Shown here piece by piece: positions 1 to 7,785 of a stretch of 64,000 nt of DNA. How positions within the stretch are numbered: position 1 is the stretch's first letter; the number at the start of each line of letters is the position of its first letter. The stretch lies in NCBI RefSeq assembly GCF_004340685.1, contig NZ_SLUN01000006.1, positions 108,569-172,568 on the forward strand, written 5' to 3'. Below the pieces are notes generated by a model. That model made no database searches. It saw only the letters and a program-made list of their open reading frames with translations, and was not told the origin of the DNA. The stretch is from Hydrogenispora ethanolica (lineage in GTDB: Bacteria > Bacillota > UBA4882 > UBA8346). A program made the translations under genes and the position numbers.

Positions 1-2
1 CA

Positions 3-725
3 GTGCGCGAACTGTATCTGAGCAATCCGCTCGCCCTGCCGGAAAGCTTTCAATTGGGCAACTATATCAGCGCCTTCAAAAAGCTGGACCTCCTGACCAC
101 TTTTACCAATACCTTTATCTATACGGCTGTGACAGTGGTGGTCCTGGTCATGCTGTGCGGCGCTTCTTCCTGGGCGATTGCCCGGTGTAAAAACCGGTTT
201 TTTAAATTCAGCTATATCTATTTTTTGCTGGGCATTTTCATTCCCCATCAGGCGCTTTTTCTTCAGATTTACATGATCGGATTCAGAACGGGACTCATTA
301 ATACCCGGCTCGGCGTCATCCTGATGTACATCGCCACCGGAATGTCCTTTGGCGTTTTCCTGATGACCAGCTTTATGACGACCGTTCCGGTGGAGTTGGA
401 GGAAGCGGCGAAGATCGACGGCTGCTCGGTCTATCGCACCTATTTTTTCATCGTCTTGCCGCTCTTGAAACCGGCCATCGCCACGTTAACGATCCTGCAG
501 GCTTTTCAGATCTGGAACGATTATCTCATGGCCAGCCTGTTCATTAGCAGTCAGGAGCTGAGAACGCTGACTTTGGCGATGCAGATGCTGTTTTCGCAGC
601 AATCCAGCGATTACACCACGGCCATGGCGGCCATTATCATATCCGTGTTGCCCGTAGCGATACTCTTCATCTCGATGCAGAAGTATTTCGTCAAAGGCAT
701 GACGGTCGGAGCGCTGAAGGGTTAA
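3..725 (+). CDS. Carbohydrate ABC transporter permease (MalG/LacG type), 5' truncated by window edge
   Basis: Inner-membrane permease of a sugar ABC importer. The visible 240 residues are almost all hydrophobic helices and carry the EAA cytoplasmic loop that docks on the ATPase (EEAAKIDGCS, residues 133-142). The protein ends in GMTVGALKG, typical of MalG-type permeases. Family members are about 275-290 residues with six membrane spans, so roughly the first 35-45 residues, including the first span, lie left of the window. The GTG at position 3 is only the first in-frame start visible, not the real one. The alpha-galactosidase gene follows 27 bp downstream, so the importer probably brings in galactosides. 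The substrate is inferred from that context only. Confidence 0.9.
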   Translation: MRELYLSNPLALPESFQLGNYISAFKKLDLLTTFTNTFIYTAVTVVVLVMLCGASSWAIARCKNRFFKFSYIYFLLGIFIPHQALFLQIYMIGFRTGLINTRLGVILMYIATGMSFGVFLMTSFMTTVPVELEEAAKIDGCSVYRTYFFIVLPLLKPAIATLTILQAFQIWNDYLMASLFISSQELRTLTLAMQMLFSQQSSDYTTAMAAIIISVLPVAILFISMQKYFVKGMTVGALKG

Positions 726-752
726 GCCCATACATCAGAAAGGGATAACAAA

Positions 753-2843
753 ATGGAGATCATCATCAACGAAAATGCCCTGCATCTCGTGATCGAAGTG
801 ACGGATGACAAGGATGTCCGTTTGCTGCATTTCGCGGCGGTTCCTTTCCATCCGGAAATGCTGACCGAAAAGCAGCGGCAAAAGTGCCGGCTGGTGGAAC
901 TGCAGGAAACGGGCGAGAACCAGGATGACAATCATGGTCCGAAGCATACCGGGACCATGCCCGGCAACCGGCTGGTGTATCAAAACCACCGTGATTACCG
1001 CACCGCGCCGGGGCGAAAATTGGAGATCGAGATGGCCGACGGCGGGCTGGCGGTCGTCAGTCATCTGCAGTTTTATGACGGGCTTCCGGTGGTCCGCTCC
1101 TGGACTGAGCTCCGGAATCATAGCGCAACGGCCAAAGGTTTGGAGTATGTCTCCTCCTTCGCCTTGACCGGAATCGCCAAAGAGGGCATCCTGCCGTGGG
1201 ATCGGAAAAGCCGGTTGCATATTCCGCATAACACCTGGTTTGGCGAGGCCCAATGGCGGCGGAATACCCTCCCCGAGCTGGGCTTGGCGCGGGTCCATAC
1301 CTTTTCTGTAAAGCGCCTGGCGTATTCCAGCACCGGAACCTGGTCCACTTCGCAGTATCTGCCGATGGGTTGTTTTGAAAATGTCGAAGCCGGCTCCTGT
1401 CTCTTCTGGCAGATCGAACACAACGGTTCCTGGCATTGGGAGATCAGCGACAGCGAAGAGCAATTATATTTGCAGCTCAGCGGACCCACTGAAAATGAGA
1501 ACGCCTGGTGGAAAGAGCTGGCGCCCGGCGAATCCTTTACCACCATACCAGTCGCCGTCGGAGCGGTAGCCGGCGGTTTCGAGCCGGCGATCCAGGCCTT
1601 GACCCGTTATCGCCGGGCGATCCGCCGCCCCCATCCGGACAACCGGAACCTGCCGGTTATCTTTAACGACTATATGAATTGCCTGTTCGGCGACCCGACC
1701 ACCGCCAAGCTGCTGCCGTTGATCGACGCGGCGGCCGCGGTCGGCTGCGAATATTTTTGTATCGATGCCGGCTGGTATTCGGACGGGGAATGGTGGGACG
1801 GGGTGGGGGAATGGCTCCCGGCCCAACACCGTTTCCCCGGCGGCATCAAGGAGCCGCTGGATTATATCCGCGCCAAGGGGATGATCCCCGGGTTGTGGCT
1901 CGAGCTTGAGGTGATGGGCATGCACTGCCCGCTGGCGGAACGGGTGCCGGATGACTGGTTTTTCGTCCGCCACGGCAAGCGGGTGATCGATCACGGCCGG
2001 TATCAGCTGGATTTTCGCAATCCGGCGGTCCGGCGGCACGCCGCTGCGGTCATCCGGCGTCTGGTCCGGGAGTACGGGGTAGGCTATATCAAGATGGATT
2101 ACAATATCAATGCCGGCAGCGGCACCGAATGGAACGCCGCCAGTTTCGGCGACGGACTGCTGGAGCACAACCGGGCTTACCTGGCCTGGCTCGACGATAT
2201 TTTCGACCAATACCCGGAGCTGGTCATCGAAAACTGCAGCAGCGGCGGGATGCGGATGGATTACGCGATGCTGAGCCGGTATAGCATCCAGTCCAGCAGC
2301 GACCAGACCGATTACCGGAAGTATGCCGTGATCGCGGCCGCTTGCGCCACCGCAGTGACGCCGGAGCAATGCGGCGTCTGGTCCTATCCGCTGCGCGAAG
2401 GGGATGCCGAGGAAGTGGTCTTTAACATGGTCAACGCGATGTTGATGCGTTTCCATCAGAGCGGGCACCTGGCCGAAATTTCCCCGGAGCGGCTGGCCCT
2501 GGTCCGGGAAGGATTGGCCTATTATAAGTCCATCCGGCGGCAGATCCCGGAAGGGCTGCCGTTCTGGCCCCTGGGACTGCCGGCTTTCCAAGACCCCTGG
2601 GTCAGTTGGGGCCTGCGCTGCGGAACTGAGACCTATCTGGCCGTTTGGCGCCTGGAAGGCTCGCGCGACAGCTGCCGCCTGCCGCTGCCCTTTCTGAAAG
2701 GAAAGAAGGTCGCGGTTCGCTGCGGTTATCCGGCCGCTTTTGGCTGCCGGATGGAGTGGCACCCGGATAACGCCGAGCTGAGCCTGATCCTGCCCCAAAT
2801 CAACTCGGCGCGGCTGTTGGAGTTGGAAGAGCTTGACCGGTAA
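753..2843 (+). CDS. Alpha-galactosidase, glycoside hydrolase family 36
   Basis: Retaining alpha-galactosidase releasing terminal alpha-galactose. The 696-residue length fits GH36: an N-terminal beta-sandwich (about 1-290), a (beta/alpha)8 barrel (about 295-620) and a C-terminal beta domain. The catalytic nucleophile is Asp449 in YIKMDYN, and the acid/base lies in the SSDQTD motif at 515-520. The substrate loop ENCSSGGMRMD (about 493-503) is also present. There is no signal peptide, so the enzyme is cytoplasmic and acts on imported oligosaccharides. It follows the ABC permease by 27 bp and precedes another glycosidase by 30 bp, forming a sugar-use operon. Family assignment is firm; exact substrate preference is not visible. 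Confidence 0.93.
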   Translation: MEIIINENALHLVIEVTDDKDVRLLHFAAVPFHPEMLTEKQRQKCRLVELQETGENQDDNHGPKHTGTMPGNRLVYQNHRDYRTAPGRKLEIEMADGGLAVVSHLQFYDGLPVVRSWTELRNHSATAKGLEYVSSFALTGIAKEGILPWDRKSRLHIPHNTWFGEAQWRRNTLPELGLARVHTFSVKRLAYSSTGTWSTSQYLPMGCFENVEAGSCLFWQIEHNGSWHWEISDSEEQLYLQLSGPTENENAWWKELAPGESFTTIPVAVGAVAGGFEPAIQALTRYRRAIRRPHPDNRNLPVIFNDYMNCLFGDPTTAKLLPLIDAAAAVGCEYFCIDAGWYSDGEWWDGVGEWLPAQHRFPGGIKEPLDYIRAKGMIPGLWLELEVMGMHCPLAERVPDDWFFVRHGKRVIDHGRYQLDFRNPAVRRHAAAVIRRLVREYGVGYIKMDYNINAGSGTEWNAASFGDGLLEHNRAYLAWLDDIFDQYPELVIENCSSGGMRMDYAMLSRYSIQSSSDQTDYRKYAVIAAACATAVTPEQCGVWSYPLREGDAEEVVFNMVNAMLMRFHQSGHLAEISPERLALVREGLAYYKSIRRQIPEGLPFWPLGLPAFQDPWVSWGLRCGTETYLAVWRLEGSRDSCRLPLPFLKGKKVAVRCGYPAAFGCRMEWHPDNAELSLILPQINSARLLELEELDR

Positions 2844-2873
2844 AACAAATCAAACCATGCGGGCGGGTCGATC

Positions 2874-5387
2874 ATGGAAGCAGAAAAACTGGTGATTCAG
2901 GTAGACCGGGAAACCGGAGCGGTAAAGCATGGTACCGCCGGTTTCCTTTACGGCCTGGGCAATGAAGGAGTTCCCAACCTCCAGATGTTGGCTCCACTCA
3001 AGCCGGGCGTCGCCGCGCAGAAACCGCCGGGAGGGTTGCAACATCCGAACGGCGATGCCTTTGAGGTCGCCGCCACCTTCAGCGAAGCCGGCGGCAGACA
3101 GATTCAAATCTATATGCAGGACGCCTATGCGCAATGGCCGTACGAGAGTCAGGATATCGGCGATTATCTGGAGCGGGTGGCCGCAATGGTTCAGAAAGTC
3201 GCGGCGCATCCCCGGAAAGAGCGGTTTGCGTACGTCCCCTTCAATGAGCCGGACTGGATCTGGTACAATGCCGAGGACCGCCGGGACGCCTTTTTTGAAG
3301 ATTGGCTGACGGTTTACAGGGAAATCCGCCGGCTCGACCCCTCCGGCCCAATCGTCGGCCCCAATATCGCCAGTTATCATGAGGGTTTTATCGAAAGCTT
3401 CATGAGCTTTTGCAAATCCGAAGCATGCCTGCCGGATATCGTCTCCTGGCATGAGTTGGACCCGAAATTCTTCAGCGACTGGCACCGGCATCTGGAGCAT
3501 TACCGGGGGATCGAGCGCAGCCTGGGCCTGCCGGAAAAACCGATCTGTATCAACGAATACGGTAACTGGCGCGATCTGTCGGTGCCGGGCCGGCTGATCC
3601 AATGGCTGGCCCGGTTCGAGGAGTCCAAAGTCGAGGCTTGCCTGGCTTACTGGCATGCCGCCGGCAATCTCGACGATCTGGTCACCCGCAATAACGAAAC
3701 GACCGGGGCGTGGTGGCTTTTCAAGTGGTATGGGGAATTGACCGGAAATACCGTGGCGGTCCACCCCAGCCGTGCCGCTGCCGAAGGTTTGCAGGGCATC
3801 GCCGCCTTGGACCAGGAGAAGCTGCAACTGCGGGTGGTGTTCGGCGGCTGCGCCGACGGTTGCGACATCGTCTTGAAGGGGCTGGCGGGGGTCCCCGGCT
3901 TTGCGGGCGGGGTCCACGCCGGGCTTTGGTCCGTGGCCTGGTCGGGCCATGAAGGGCCATCGGCCGGGCCAATCGCCGAGCTGGAAAGCGATTTTCCGGT
4001 GACCGACGGCGCAACGCTGATTCCGGTGCGGGAGATGGACGCCGCGTCGGCTTATTTGCTCATTGTCACGGCCAAGGATCACGCCGCCGCCGGGGGAGTG
4101 CGCAAAGCCTGGCAAGGGACATACGAGGCGGAAGACGCCCAAATCAGCGAGGGCATCATTATCGAAGGCGGCACGCCCGCCCAGCCGAACCGGAACTATC
4201 ATTCCGGCCGGGGCCGGGTGGGAGAGCTCGGGCAAGACGCCAGCCGGGTCCGGTTCACGGTCGCTGTGCCTTATTCCGGAAGCTATGCGCTGGACATTTT
4301 CTACGGCAACGGCCACGGTGCCATGGCCGGACAATGGCTGGGCGTGGATGAGCGGGATTGGCGGTTGCTGGAGTATCATCCCAATCTGGCCTGGGGCTTT
4401 ATCGACCGGAAAACCGTCCCCCTTGAGTTGAAGCAAGGCAGGCATACCATCACCTTGGCGAAGTATGCCGCCGGGGCCGGTCTGGCGGAGCTCGCGGTGG
4501 ATTTGGACAAGATCGTGCTGGCTCATTCGGCCCCGGCTCCCGGCCCCCGGCATTATCCCGCGGCATACGCCGAGCTTCTCGGAATGGCGAAGCTGGGGCG
4601 CGAAATCGGCGGCTATTCCGGGAATGGCTATGTTTTGTTGGGTGGCGGGGACGCGGGGGTGCGTTTTGTAACGGGTCAAGCGAACCATGGATTCAATCGG
4701 ATCCGCATTCGTTACGCGATCGCTTCCCATTCTGAAGATCCTGAGACTTCGGCCATCCCTGCGCTGTCTATCAACGTCAACGGCGCGGCTTGGGAATTGC
4801 CGCGTCCTGAATCCTTGAATCCGAATCAATGGCAGGACGCCGCTTGCCAAGTCTTTTTGCCCGCCGGGATCAGCCAAATAACTTTTGGGAGTCGCGCTGG
4901 GAACCCCAATCAAAACATTGCTTTGGATTCCATCGCGCTGGAGGAGGGAAACGGCCCGGTGGCAAGCTACGAGGCGGAAGCCCCCGAAAATACCCTCGCC
5001 GGAAGCGCCAAGGTTGGCGACGACGCCTACGCTTCAGCCGGCAAATATGTGCGGGACATCGGTGACGGGGCGGAGAATTTTCTGCAATTCAACGGGATTA
5101 CAGTGGAGGCCGACGGGACCTATTGCATGGTTATCGATTATGCCAACGCTGAAAAGGTCGGCGCGCATCAGTATAATGTAAATATCGTGGACCGTTACGC
5201 GGATATCTGGGTTAACGGTCGGGAAGCCGGGCGGGTCTATTTCCGGAACACCTTCGGCTGGAATTCCTACCGCAGCAAAGCCGTTCATCTTGAATTAAAA
5301 GCCGGCGCGAACACCATCCGCTTCTCGAATGCCGAAGCGGCCGCCCCGCATATCGATAAGATTACGATTGCGCCCTTCCAAACGTAA
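2874..5387 (+). CDS. Clan GH-A glycoside hydrolase with two CBM6/35-like modules
   Basis: An 837-residue protein with an N-terminal (beta/alpha)8 hydrolase domain (about 1-300). The acid/base glutamate is probably Glu125 (FNEPDW) and the nucleophile Glu228 (INEYGNW), the spacing expected for clan GH-A enzymes of the GH39/GH5-like kind. Two beta-rich segments, about 413-555 and 695-837, each begin with a YEAE motif (YEAEDAQ, YEAEAPE) and resemble CBM6/CBM35 sugar-binding modules. A further beta domain lies between them. No signal peptide is visible, which is unusual for a CBM-bearing enzyme and implies action on imported sugars or an unrecognised export route. It is last in the operon and is followed by a strong terminator. 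The GH family and substrate are uncertain. Confidence 0.8.
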   Translation: MEAEKLVIQVDRETGAVKHGTAGFLYGLGNEGVPNLQMLAPLKPGVAAQKPPGGLQHPNGDAFEVAATFSEAGGRQIQIYMQDAYAQWPYESQDIGDYLERVAAMVQKVAAHPRKERFAYVPFNEPDWIWYNAEDRRDAFFEDWLTVYREIRRLDPSGPIVGPNIASYHEGFIESFMSFCKSEACLPDIVSWHELDPKFFSDWHRHLEHYRGIERSLGLPEKPICINEYGNWRDLSVPGRLIQWLARFEESKVEACLAYWHAAGNLDDLVTRNNETTGAWWLFKWYGELTGNTVAVHPSRAAAEGLQGIAALDQEKLQLRVVFGGCADGCDIVLKGLAGVPGFAGGVHAGLWSVAWSGHEGPSAGPIAELESDFPVTDGATLIPVREMDAASAYLLIVTAKDHAAAGGVRKAWQGTYEAEDAQISEGIIIEGGTPAQPNRNYHSGRGRVGELGQDASRVRFTVAVPYSGSYALDIFYGNGHGAMAGQWLGVDERDWRLLEYHPNLAWGFIDRKTVPLELKQGRHTITLAKYAAGAGLAELAVDLDKIVLAHSAPAPGPRHYPAAYAELLGMAKLGREIGGYSGNGYVLLGGGDAGVRFVTGQANHGFNRIRIRYAIASHSEDPETSAIPALSINVNGAAWELPRPESLNPNQWQDAACQVFLPAGISQITFGSRAGNPNQNIALDSIALEEGNGPVASYEAEAPENTLAGSAKVGDDAYASAGKYVRDIGDGAENFLQFNGITVEADGTYCMVIDYANAEKVGAHQYNVNIVDRYADIWVNGREAGRVYFRNTFGWNSYRSKAVHLELKAGANTIRFSNAEAAAPHIDKITIAPFQT

Positions 5388-5417
5388 AGCGCCCCTGATT
5401 CCGGGAACGCCGACTCG

Positions 5418-5448
5418 AACTCCTTTCGCACAACGAAAGGAGTTTTTT
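5418..5448 (+). terminator. Intrinsic terminator of the galactoside operon
   Basis: An 11-bp perfect stem (AACTCCTTTCG at 5418-5428 pairing with 5434-5444), a 5-nt loop and a T-run. It lies 30 bp past the stop of the GH-A glycosidase gene. Confidence 0.92.
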
Positions 5449-5481
5449 AATTGGCAGTGGTTTTTCGGCCCGAAAAAGGGG

Positions 5482-5859
5482 TCTGGTTCCCGTATCCCAA
5501 GCCCCGGGGAAGCTTCCCGGAACCTCGGGGATGCTTCCCGAAGCTTTGTCGATGCATCCCGAAGCCTCCGTCCTCTTTCCCCGAGGTTTGGGGAAGCATC
5601 CCGAAGGTTTGGTCCTTTATTCCGGAGCCTTCGGGATGATTCCCTGGGGTTCCGGGATGCTAGGATGACCTTTCGGGAAGAAAGGATCGTAGGATCCTAT
5701 GAAAGGATCATGGGATCCCTTACAAGGATGAAGGCCATCCCTTACACGGATCATAGCATCCCTTACAAGGATCGGAAGATCCTATGAAAGGATCGAGGCA
5801 TCCCTTACAAGGATGGCTTTCATCCTAACAAGGATGAAGAAGATCCTAGTTGGACGGAA
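5482..5859. repeat. Array 1 of 21-bp near-palindromic units (18 units)
   Basis: The interval divides into 18 consecutive 21-bp units with no spacers (starts 5482, 5503, 5524 ... 5839). Two sub-families are visible. Units up to about 5670 share a core like GGGGAnGCnTCCCGAAG (for example the AAGCTT-centred unit at 5503). Units from 5692 on share ATCC(C)TTACAAGGAT or ATCCTATGAAAGGAT, an inverted ATCC/GGAT pair around a 6-7 nt centre. Because 21 is divisible by three, heptapeptide ORFs run through it on both strands, but they have no ribosome binding site and start inside the upstream gene, so I treat the array as non-coding DNA. There are no unique spacers, so it is not a CRISPR. Confidence 0.85.
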
Positions 5860-6154
5860 GACCATACCTGACATGAGGGGAGATCAACTGATATATTAGG
5901 TGTCCGGGGAAGCGGGGGCGGGACATCGGGAACCAGGCCGGGGATACCGGTGAGCTAAACGGATCCTTGACGTTTGGAAGCGACGTCATGAAGCTTCTTG
6001 CGCGCCGGAGCGCGGAGCGGAACCATACCGACGTCGCGTTAGCGCGGATCCGATGCAACAGAGCCCATCATGCCATGAGCAAAACCGCCTGCCGTCAGGC
6101 GGCATGTTTCCGCAGGCAGATCCATTTTATTTCGGAATTTGGGTATTGTGTAAA

Positions 6155-6179
6155 TTAATATATTAAGCTAATATATTAG
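6155..6179. promoter_or_regulatory. Tandem AT-rich palindromes, probable operator/promoter of the carrier-HyuA operon
   Basis: Two 12-bp perfect palindromes, TTAATATATTAA (6155-6166) and CTAATATATTAG (6168-6179), sit 13 bp apart about 170 bp before the carrier gene. A weak promoter (TTGTGT, 17 bp, TAATAT) would overlap them. FCD-type GntR regulators bind short palindromes, and such a regulator is encoded in this operon (10686), so this is its most likely operator. The rest of 5860-6347 shows a GC-rich hairpin near 6085-6102 but no convincing gene. Confidence 0.5.
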
Positions 6180-6347
6180 TATACAATCCTTCAAATTTTG
6201 TTTAAATACAAGCTACATCGAGGGAAGGAGGTCTAGGAGGACAACCGCTTCATCGCCGGATTGCGCGCGATCCTGAAAAGGGGGATGGATGTACCGCGGT
6301 ATCGGTGGTGACCAATTTTTTTACGAATTTAAGGGAGGAACGACATC

Positions 6348-7643
6348 GTGATTGACATGATTACCGGTCTATTGCTGCTTGTTACATTTATTGGCCTGAT
6401 CATCTATTGTATGAAAGGCGGAAACCTGCTCGTCGGTTTCATCGCCGCCTCCATCGTTTGGTGTATCATTGGACGGGTGCCCATGAGTACCGTTGTTACC
6501 GATATTTTTCAAACATCGGTCGAAAATTACGGGAAGACCATTGCCATCATTGTCTTCGGAGCCTGGTTCGGCCGGGTGCTGGTGGACACCGGAATCGCGG
6601 GCTATATTATCAAAAAAACCGTCGAACTGGCCGGGGACATGCCCCTGGTTACCACGTTGATGCTGAGCATCGTCTGCGCTTTGATTTTTACCAGTGCCTT
6701 CGGCGTCGGCTCGGTGATGGCCATCGGCATGATTGTGCTGCCGATCCTGTTCTCCCTCGGCATTGATAAGAAAACTGCCTTGGGCGCGTACCTGCTGGCC
6801 GTCGCGGCGGGCATGTATCTGAATATCGCCTATGTCAACCAGTTCTTCGCCGTATTCCCCAATGTGAAATATGACGATCATTATATCCGTTTCGCGATCA
6901 TTGCCACCATTGTACATGTCGCGGTGATGTGCGCCTTTATCGTGTTCAATTACTTCCGGAGCAAAAAAGGCGGGAAAGCCCGCGCCTGGGCCGTCGGCGC
7001 CGCCGCGGAGCAGAAAGATGCCAAATCGCTGGGCTGGTACTGCGTGATTGTGCCCTTCATCCCGATTATCATGGTTTCATTCTTCAAATGGCAGCCGATC
7101 CCCTCGTTCCTGTTGGGAATCTTCCTTGGCTTGCTTTTGACCCGCAACTTTGCTTCGTACAGCCTGGCCGTGGAGAAGATCCAAAAGACGCTGTATGACG
7201 GCATCGCCGACAGCGGCCTGCTGATTGGGATGCTGTACAGCGTCAACATCTTCCAGGCCGCCGCCAAACAAGTTTCTCCCATTCTCCAAAATTTGCTGGG
7301 CGGCATTATTCCGACCGCGCCGGTGATCATTCTGATCGCGTTCTGCGTGCTGGCGCCGCTGGCGCTGTTCCGCGGGCCGCTGATGATCTGGGGCTCCGGC
7401 ATCGCCTTGGTCTCCATCTTCCAGGCGATGGGCGTATTCAGCGAAATGTTCTTGTTCGCGCTGTTTTTGGTTCCGCCGGTCGCCATCGTGGCCAGCGCCT
7501 GCCCGACCCAGTCGTGGACCATGTGGGGCCTGAGCTACGCCAAGCTTGAGCCGAAACAGTATATCAAAACGAACCTTCCTTGGGCATGGGCCATTTTGAT
7601 CATTGTCGAGATCCTGGCCTTTGTGATGATTGGCAACGTTTAA
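6348..7643 (+). CDS. Multi-span anion/organic acid transporter (GntP/CitMHS-like ion transporter superfamily)
   Basis: A 431-residue integral membrane protein with about 11-12 hydrophobic helices and hardly any soluble domain, consistent with an organic-acid or hydantoin-type carrier of the ion transporter superfamily. The motif TSAFGVGSVMAIGM at about 118-131 resembles the helical-hairpin re-entrant regions of this superfamily. The GTG start at 6348 is chosen because GGGAGGA lies 9 nt upstream. It is first in an operon with a HyuA-like enzyme and a mannitol dehydrogenase-family oxidoreductase, so it probably imports the substrate they process. The specific substrate cannot be told from sequence. 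Confidence 0.75.
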   Translation: MIDMITGLLLLVTFIGLIIYCMKGGNLLVGFIAASIVWCIIGRVPMSTVVTDIFQTSVENYGKTIAIIVFGAWFGRVLVDTGIAGYIIKKTVELAGDMPLVTTLMLSIVCALIFTSAFGVGSVMAIGMIVLPILFSLGIDKKTALGAYLLAVAAGMYLNIAYVNQFFAVFPNVKYDDHYIRFAIIATIVHVAVMCAFIVFNYFRSKKGGKARAWAVGAAAEQKDAKSLGWYCVIVPFIPIIMVSFFKWQPIPSFLLGIFLGLLLTRNFASYSLAVEKIQKTLYDGIADSGLLIGMLYSVNIFQAAAKQVSPILQNLLGGIIPTAPVIILIAFCVLAPLALFRGPLMIWGSGIALVSIFQAMGVFSEMFLFALFLVPPVAIVASACPTQSWTMWGLSYAKLEPKQYIKTNLPWAWAILIIVEILAFVMIGNV

Positions 7644-7655
7644 GCGGCCCGGGAT

Positions 7656-7680
7656 GAGCCGGCCTGAAACCGGCCGGCTC
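7656..7680 (+). other. GC-rich intercistronic hairpin
   Basis: Perfect 9-bp stem GAGCCGGCC/GGCCGGCTC with a 7-nt loop, just after the carrier stop codon and followed by no T-run. It is more likely an mRNA-processing or stabilising element than a full terminator, letting carrier and enzyme be expressed at different levels. Confidence 0.5.
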
Positions 7681-7785
7681 ATTATCCAATCATAAATGTT
7701 TGAATCGGGCGTGTCAGAGCGCCGGGAATCGCGTTTTCCCGCCGGCGCAGTTGACTGCACGCCCAATAATCGGAGGATTTTGAAT

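Noticed and set aside
1464..2798. Long minus-strand reading frame (444 codons) antisense to the GH36 gene
   Set aside because: High GC leaves few stop codons opposite a real gene; the translation has no domain features and no ribosome binding site.
2850..4913. 687-codon minus-strand frame antisense to the GH-A glycosidase
   Set aside because: Antisense shadow: low-complexity Gly/Pro/Arg translation, while the plus strand has clear domains and catalytic motifs.
5482..5859. CRISPR array
   Set aside because: The 21-bp units follow each other with no unique spacers, units are divergent, and no cas genes are present. The same holds for the arrays at 26.5 kb and 63.9 kb.
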